Part shown: piece by piece, positions 58,381-64,000 of the stretch
How the letters are laid out: each line of letters begins with the position of its first letter
Position numbering within the stretch: the stretch's first letter is position 1
Assembly (NCBI RefSeq): GCF_048544455.1
Contig: NC_133526.1
Span: 9,936,001 to 10,000,000 of the forward strand
From: Silene latifolia
Lineage: Eukaryota; Streptophyta; Magnoliopsida; Caryophyllales; Caryophyllaceae
Length of the DNA stretch: 64,000 nucleotides
Reading direction: 5' to 3'
The notes under the pieces: model-generated
Database searches by the model: none
Told to the model about the DNA's origin: nothing
What the model saw: the letters and a program-made list of their open reading frames with translations, nothing else
Program-made: the position numbers and the translations under genes

Positions 58381-58814
58381 TAAAGTAATTTTCACCGCAT
58401 TTTGGTTTTGACTTGACTCGTATAGTCGTATTTGATCCAATTTAGTTGATTTATTTGAGAAGCGCAGCTGTAGGAATGATCGAAATTAAGTGAAGCGAAA
58501 TAGTGTGAAAGGCAGCGAAAACAGAAGTAAACAACCCCTAACTGTGATGAATGACTAATTATTCAACGAATAATGCACGCGGTATCTCTGAAGTTTGACA
58601 TTTTGCCTGAAATACCTCAAATTTTTTACCCGAAAAAGTTTAAGAAGCTATAACTCGTGTTTACGAGTTCAGAACGTGACAACTTTTTTTTTAAATCAAT
58701 CATTTTTTCGAGAACTACGATTTGCAAACAAAATCGTCGTATTTGGATTCAGGCTAGAAGTTTTTGTATGTCTAAGTTTTTTTTTTACCGAACAAACTTT
58801 GAGTGACCATATCT

Positions 58815-59246
58815 TAGACCTGGCAAACAGATCGGGTCGTGTCGGGTTCGTGTTACATGTAAACGGGTCACAAACCCTCCAACCCAAACCCGACCCAATT
58901 AAATATCGTGTCGTGTTCGTGTCGACCCACTTACATAAATGGGTCATCAAGACTCAACCCTAACCCGTTTATTTCGTGTCGGGTTCGTGTCATGTCCATA
59001 TTTGGAAAGTTTAAGCATATTTATGTGATGGAGGATCAAGAAAAATTAGGATTAATTTAGTAAACAGGTCATTCGTGTCGGGTTCGTGTTTAGAGAGCTC
59101 AACCCAAACCCAACCCAATTAAATATCGTGTCGTGTTCGTGTCGACCCACTTACATAAATGGGTCATTGAGCCTCAACCCAAACCCATTAATTTCGTGTC
59201 GGGTTCGTGTCGTGTTTTCATGTCGTGTCATGGTTTGCCAGCTCTA
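58815..59246. mobile_element. Small hAT-like element with an internal duplication
   Basis: 432 bp with ends TAGACCTGGCAAAC and GTTTGCCAGCTCTA, flanked by a perfect 8-bp duplication CCATATCT (58807-58814, 59247-59254). Inside, a unit of about 150 bp (CGTGTCGTGTTCGTGTCGAC, CCACTTACATAAATGGGTCA) occurs twice. No transposase is present. Open frames crossing it are chance. Confidence 0.88.
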
Positions 59247-59254
59247 CCATATCT

Positions 59255-59780
59255 CTTGGCCACGAGTTCCAAACTCGATATTTTTTTTTTCAAGTCGTAA
59301 TTCTCGAAAAGATAATCAATTTAAAAAATAAAATAAAAAAATTGGTACTCACTAAGTTCATAAACACGAGTTATAAGCTATTTAATTTTCCAAATTAAAA
59401 AATGAGATATTTCGTATAAAATGTCAAATCTCAAGAATACAACGTACATTTTCCGAGTATTCAATTATGAGCGAGAGGACGACTGGACGAGTAATATTGG
59501 AAGCAAAGAGAGTCCCCCCTCTCCCTACCATCCCTAAAACTAAAGAGCACATTACTAGGCACGTGGTTTGTGTAGTCAATAAATCCTGGGGAAACTCATC
59601 CTCCTTCCTTCCCTCCCTCAACTTTGCACACTTCCACACCACATTTATTCATTTTCATTTTCATTTTCATTTTCATTTATTCCTCTTCCTTCCTTCCCTC
59701 CACACACACACTCTCTCCATCTCTCTCTTATTCCCTTCCATCATTATTACTACGTTGACGGAATATTATTACCAGTACTA
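59255..59780. promoter_or_regulatory. Upstream region and leader of the single-exon gene
   Basis: AT-rich up to about 59450. Then comes a likely leader with hexamer repeats (CATTTT, about 59648-59680) and CT-rich runs (CACACACACACTCTCTCC, CTCTCTCTTATTCCC) directly before the start codon. CT-rich leaders are common in plant genes. I cannot place a TATA box with confidence. Confidence 0.4.
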
Positions 59781-60947
59781 ATGGCCGGCATCGGAGACGA
59801 TGAAGCTACTCAATGCAGCCTACACCCTTTGAATAACACTTCCCCTGGTGGCGGTATCTGTGCCTTATGTCTTCAAGATAAGCTCGGCAAACTTGTCTCC
59901 TCCTCTTCTTCTTCCTCCTCTTCTTTCCTTCCTATTCCTTCCATTTCCCCTCCTTCTCTCAGATCTGACCCCCTTCCTTCCAACCACACCACCACCACTC
60001 GTAACCATCACAACACCACCACCTCCACCACCGCCGGAACCAGTGGGCCCCGCATACCGTTTCTACTCACCACCAAGAAAAAGAAGACTTCTTTATGTGA
60101 TACTGGTGGTAGTGGTGGTGGCGGTTTGATTCTGAAGAGAAGTAAATCCACCACCGCCACCGCACGCTACCACCACTACGACGACTTTACTAACACTCCT
60201 CGTCGAAGGGGTTTTTGGTCATTTCTTCACCTCTCTCATAAAAAGCCACCATCTTCCTCCTCCGCCGCCGCCAAGTCAGCAGCACAATTCTCAACCACCA
60301 CCTCCACCTCAGCAGCAGCAGCACCACCGTCAACATCATCGTCAGTTGTGGTAGTCGTGGAGGAGGATGATGACGACAGCAGTCCAGACAACGGAACAGC
60401 AGCTACGTCATCGATTGATAACAAGGTTACCAGATCCAGATCTGTAGGGTGTGGTAGTAGAAGTTTCTCTGGTTTCGGCGACTGCGCTCTTCGCCGTGTC
60501 GAATCTCACCGCGAAGGCAGCGGCGGTGGCGGCGCTAAGATCAAACACCGTCATTCCACTTCTACCGCCATGCGGGAGAAAGTCCGATGCGGCGGTCTGT
60601 TCGGTGGGTTCATGATGATCACTTCATCCTCGTCATCAACTTCTACCACGTCATCCTCATCTTACTGGCTCGACAACAACAACAACAACAACAACAACAA
60701 TAACAATAATAACAGCAGCAGTGCAGCGGGTGTAAGGCCGAATGCAAATCATGGCGGAATCGGAATGGTGCACGGAAGAGGGAGGAGTTGGGGATGGGCA
60801 TTTGCAAGTCCAAGGAGAGCATTTGGTGGTGGTGCTTCGACAAAGCCGGGTTACAACAGAGAGATAATTGCAAATGATGATAGTAAGACTAAAACAACAA
60901 CATCTAATTTGGCTGCTATTCCTTCATTACTCTCACTTAAAACTTAA
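59781..60947 (+). CDS. Plant-specific low-complexity protein with N-terminal Cys/His motif (uncharacterised)
   Basis: A single uninterrupted exon of 388 residues. Near the N-terminus Cys12, His15, Cys27 and Cys30 form a CxxH-x11-CxxC pattern (CSLHPLN...GGGICALCLQDKLGKL) that could bind one metal ion. It resembles the opening motif of the OCTOPUS/DUF740 proteins, but the rest does not let me assign that family. Downstream are Ser-, Thr-, Ala- and Gly-rich tracts, a basic patch (KKKKTSLC, LKRSKSTT) and GFWSFLHLS near residue 150. Further on come RSRSVGCGSRSFSGFGDCALRRVES around 215-240, KVRCGGLFGGFMM, 13 consecutive Asn, and a C-terminal RSWGWAFASPRRAFGGG. These conserved islands between simple-sequence linkers support a real gene. 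It looks soluble and intrinsically disordered; function unknown. The start ATG follows a CT-rich leader. Confidence 0.8.
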   Translation: MAGIGDDEATQCSLHPLNNTSPGGGICALCLQDKLGKLVSSSSSSSSSFLPIPSISPPSLRSDPLPSNHTTTTRNHHNTTTSTTAGTSGPRIPFLLTTKKKKTSLCDTGGSGGGGLILKRSKSTTATARYHHYDDFTNTPRRRGFWSFLHLSHKKPPSSSSAAAKSAAQFSTTTSTSAAAAPPSTSSSVVVVVEEDDDDSSPDNGTAATSSIDNKVTRSRSVGCGSRSFSGFGDCALRRVESHREGSGGGGAKIKHRHSTSTAMREKVRCGGLFGGFMMITSSSSSTSTTSSSSYWLDNNNNNNNNNNNNNSSSAAGVRPNANHGGIGMVHGRGRSWGWAFASPRRAFGGGASTKPGYNREIIANDDSKTKTTTSNLAAIPSLLSLKT

Positions 60948-62179
60948 TTTCAGATCGCTTTTTTACTAAAAAAACTTATCTTGTTAATTAATTACTGCGC
61001 GAATTTTCCTGGTTTAACTCAATGATGGATTCATGGATTATATATCTATATTTGCTGTTTTAGGATTATAAATTGTATGTGTATCCTTCTCACTAACTTA
61101 TTAAGACTAGCTAATCCAACTCTTATTTCATTTCATTTCATTGTATTGTATTGTATGATGATGATTCATGATTAATGGACCCCCAAAATCCTTAATTATT
61201 ATTGCAATATAAAAGTATATCACTATCAATTTGGATGGAGATAAAATCCACTATGGTACTTGTAAAAGTTATACATAAAGTGGAGTCCTTTTATCAGGTG
61301 GTAGTATTTTAGTAGTAGTAGTAGCAGCTAGCTAGCTTAAGATTGCTGATATTTGTGTTGCTGTGAGTGTGATTGGAATTTTGGAAGTAAAGGAGCTGAA
61401 AAGATGCTCCTTCCTTTACTTTAGTCTTTAGGTATCTTACTGATTTGACTAGGACTGATAAAAGTATGCTTATTACTGTATTTCCCTTTTTCATGATTTC
61501 TTTTAACACAAATCTTTCAAGCTTTTTACAAGATGATTCCTGTAAAAGACACACTCAAGGTTCCACCTTTCCCCATGTTATCATTCACCGTCTTTTATTG
61601 TCCTAATCACTTTGTTTCCTGGCCACTCCGTATATACATACTCGTTTTAACTTGTAATCTTTGTCTCGGCCAATAGTATACGTATTGAGCTATAATCTGT
61701 CTATGGCGACAAGGCAAGTTGGGGGGGGGGGGGGTTGGGGCATAATTAGAAAGAGATTAATTAAGTATTCCTACACAAAGAGCAAAAGAGGAGGTCGTTA
61801 TCTGCAATACTTTCAATCAGCTCAATGTCTTAGAGAAAAAGACAGGAGCAAATGGGGTGGTCATACTCATACACTCATACATTCATTTATTTCATTAATA
61901 AGTGGTCCAGTTTTATTAGGATGGTCATGGATGTGATCACTGATCAGCGCAGGTTACTCCCCCAACATTTACAAAGTCTTCCATTCCATCATTTCAAGTA
62001 CTTCAATAGTTCAATGCAATACGCACGCTACACTATGTTATGTACCAAGTACTCGATTTGGGATCAGAAATTTGACAAGGGTCAATGATACCATAAATAA
62101 GATTTACTCATTTTCAACTTTGTGCAAAAACAAATTACATAAAACAAAATCATAACGGTTTCTTAAATTGAATGAAAAG
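60948..62179. other. 3' flank of the single-exon gene and spacer
   Basis: The 3' UTR probably fills the first 200-300 bases (TTCATTTCATTTCATTGTATT near 61130). A run of 14 G lies at 61721-61734. I see no gene. Confidence 0.45.
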
Positions 62180-62284
62180 TTTTTCAAAAATCTAATTTGT
62201 GGTCATTCGAAAAGATGATTCATGTCAGCCGATCCCAAATCATTTTGGGATTAAGGCTCTGATGTTGTTGTTGTTGTTGCTGCT
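62180..62284 (+). repeat. 3'-end remnant of a SINE or LINE with (TTG)n tail
   Basis: ATCCCAAATCATTTTGGGAT followed by TAAGGCTCTGATG and a TTGTTGTTGTTG tail matches the well-known 3' end shared by plant SINEs such as Au and their partner LINEs. The upstream body is not recognisable, so only the tail part is called. Confidence 0.55.
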
Positions 62285-63031
62285 ATTATCTTTGTAAATT
62301 CACAAAGCCATGTGAAAAAAAAGGGTATACCGTATACGTATGAAATCCCAATAATGAATATACTTGTACTTCAATGTCTTTATTTTTTTTTTTTAAGATG
62401 GTAAGCTACGTGGTAAAAGCTTCAACCTTCTGCATCAACCGTTACTTTAATGCGGTGTTGTTACTCTAGCTGCCAACTTCAATTCAGTTCGTCTAGCATG
62501 CCTCTTACAGGGTTACAGGTACTTCAATTCAGTTAACCTAGCATGCCCCCCACCCGAGTTACAGGTCAATAATTACACATTATTTACACCTCTAATTTTA
62601 ATTAGTCCTTATTCATTTGTTGTTATAAAAGATGCAAGAGTTGTCGGGAGATAATGACACAAGACAACTCGCGAGCAGCTCAAGCTTGAGCTTAGCCCGG
62701 TCAAAGATTGGCTTGTGCGAGTTTGATTCAAACTCGAGCTAGACTCGATAACTTAACGAGTCGAGTCGAGTCAAGCCGAGCTAACATAGCGCGACTCAAA
62801 ATTGTATGATAAAATAATATTTTGCTTTTATTTTTTAAAAATATTTATCATGATTATATTTTGGTATAACCATATCACAAGTCTTCATTGTTGCGCAATA
62901 TTTTACAAAAATTTCTCATAATGCCCTTAATTTAGTCAGATTTCCCAAGATACCCCTGTTTTAAAGAATGTGCCTATAGTATCCTTGAGGTCCATTTTTG
63001 TGCCTACGCTACCGCTTAATGTAACGATCGT
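62285..63031. other. Spacer with GAGTCGAGTC-rich and ATGCCCTTAAT repeats
   Basis: Around 62670-62790 lies GAGCAGCTCAAGCTTGAGCT and CGAGTCGAGTCGAGTC. Similar GCTCGAACTCGAA sequence appears at the right window edge (about 63960), perhaps the other end of one element cut by the window. A unit beginning TCTCATAATGC... TTTCCCAAGATACC at 62913 recurs near 63552. No gene is seen. Confidence 0.4.
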
Positions 63032-63335
63032 TAAGACCATTCCCAAGCAAGGTCACGAGGGAGGTCGCGACCTTGTTGGGTCGCCTTAACCAACAATTAA
63101 GCATGAGATTAGTGTGACCTTTTGGTTGCTCTTAACCTTATAAGGTCAATTTGTGACCTCTTTGGTTGCTCTTGACCTTATTAGGTCAATTGGCGACCCA
63201 ATAGGTGTCAAATTATCATTGGTCGTAAACAAAACAAAAAGGGTTGGAAGGTGAAAAATGATTGGGTTGATGACTTAGGTCACGACCTTCTGCTTGGGAG
63301 ATAAAAATGGATCAAAGTTAATGGGCTATGATAAA
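63032..63335. mobile_element. MITE-like element, family C, copy 2 (shorter)
   Basis: Starts TAAGACCATTCCCAAGCAAG. It shares GACCTCTTTGGTTGC-like, GACCCAATAGGTGTCA and CACGACCTTCTGCTTGGGAG with copy 1. The right terminus appears to be lost or diverged. Confidence 0.55.
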
Positions 63336-64000
63336 TACAACCCAATGGGTTGTATTTAAGAAACTAAAAAATGAAATAAACACTTAATATATGCATTAAT
63401 TGCATTGATTGATGTGTAATTTATCCTCTAATTTCTAAACTAATACCAAATTTGGAAGGGTATTAAATGTTTAAAAACAACACATTGGGTTGTATTTAGC
63501 ATTTTCCTAAGTTTTAATAATGTGGCAATAAACTAGTAATTTAAATTACGAAACTTTCTCATAATGCTGCTTAATTTTATCAAATTTGCCATAGTACCCT
63601 GCTTTTCATTTTTATTTCATATTTATTAATAATTTTTTATTTTTAATTACTAGTTCATTGGTCACATCATCAATTTAATGGCCGTTATAACAGGGATACC
63701 ATGGGTAAAAAAAAAAAAAAAACTTAAAGAGTCTCATAGGCAGATTGGCAGATTCTTAAAGTATGGGTACCATAAAAAATTTGACAAAATAAATAGACCA
63801 TGAAAATTTTCCGATATTTTTATATCTAATCTCAGAATCATGTTATTAAAACTATGGAAAAGAAAAAAAAAACGATGAACAATTATATATATGCTCAAGT
63901 TAAAAACCCCAAGCATGGTAATGAGTTCGATTTTTTCAAGCTTTGATAAACTCAAGATCAGCTCGAACTCGAATTTTATTTCATCAGCACAAGCGGAGCA
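63336..64000. other. Right-edge spacer
   Basis: AT-rich with direct repeats of ACCCAATGGGTTGTATTTA-like sequence (63342, 63483) and an A tract (63707-63722). No gene is seen. Confidence 0.4.

Noticed and set aside
58595-58963. 122-codon open frame
   Set aside because: It crosses the left boundary of the hAT-like element and shows no conserved feature.
61721-61734. Run of 14 G
   Set aside because: A simple homopolymer, possibly of uncertain length in the assembly; no further structure around it.

Overview
This is nuclear DNA from a flowering plant, almost certainly a eudicot. The evidence is a set of spliced plant genes with GT-AG introns, AT-rich intergenic DNA, LTR retrotransposons and many small inverted-repeat transposons. 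MITEs carrying GAGACGGTCTC-type ends would fit Caryophyllales, but that is only a guess. There is no sign of bacterial, organellar or viral replicon organisation.

Layout. (1) 1-10786 is retrotransposon fossil. A Ty3/gypsy element of the Tat lineage (1-7337, plus strand, 5' part outside the window) sits inside a Ty1/copia element on the minus strand (7338-10786). The Tat element has integrase, a 120-bp tandem array, an antisense coding region and a 3' LTR. (2) 11856-18271: quinolinate phosphoribosyltransferase (QPT), nine coding exons, with four MITEs in its introns. (3) 20395-25112: PTPA, the PP2A activator, one large exon plus a tiny last exon after a 3.5-kb intron; a Mutator-like MITE ends 114 bp before its start codon. 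(4) 27559-40811: a complete class VIII myosin, 23 coding exons adding to 1158 codons in frame, with a 14-nt microexon, a GC-AG intron and a five-unit tandem array in intron 12. (5) 37356-53121: a direct tandem duplication. The copied segment runs from inside myosin exon 17, through the 3' half of myosin, into intron 3 of the neighbouring TMEM53/DUF829-type alpha/beta-hydrolase gene. The result is one complete myosin on the left, one complete hydrolase on the right (51491-53837), and between them a hydrolase lacking its last exon followed by a myosin lacking its 5' half. (6) 53838-59780: intergenic DNA rich in MITEs, some nested. (7) 59781-60947: a single-exon plant-specific low-complexity protein with an N-terminal Cys/His motif. 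(8) 60948-64000: intergenic DNA with repeat fragments.

The genes do not form a pathway. QPT makes NAD precursor in plastids, PTPA activates PP2A phosphatases, and myosin VIII is a cytoskeletal motor. The most informative part of the window is the tandem duplication. Because both copies are present, each serves as the empty-site control for the other, showing two transposon insertions and one microinversion by direct comparison.
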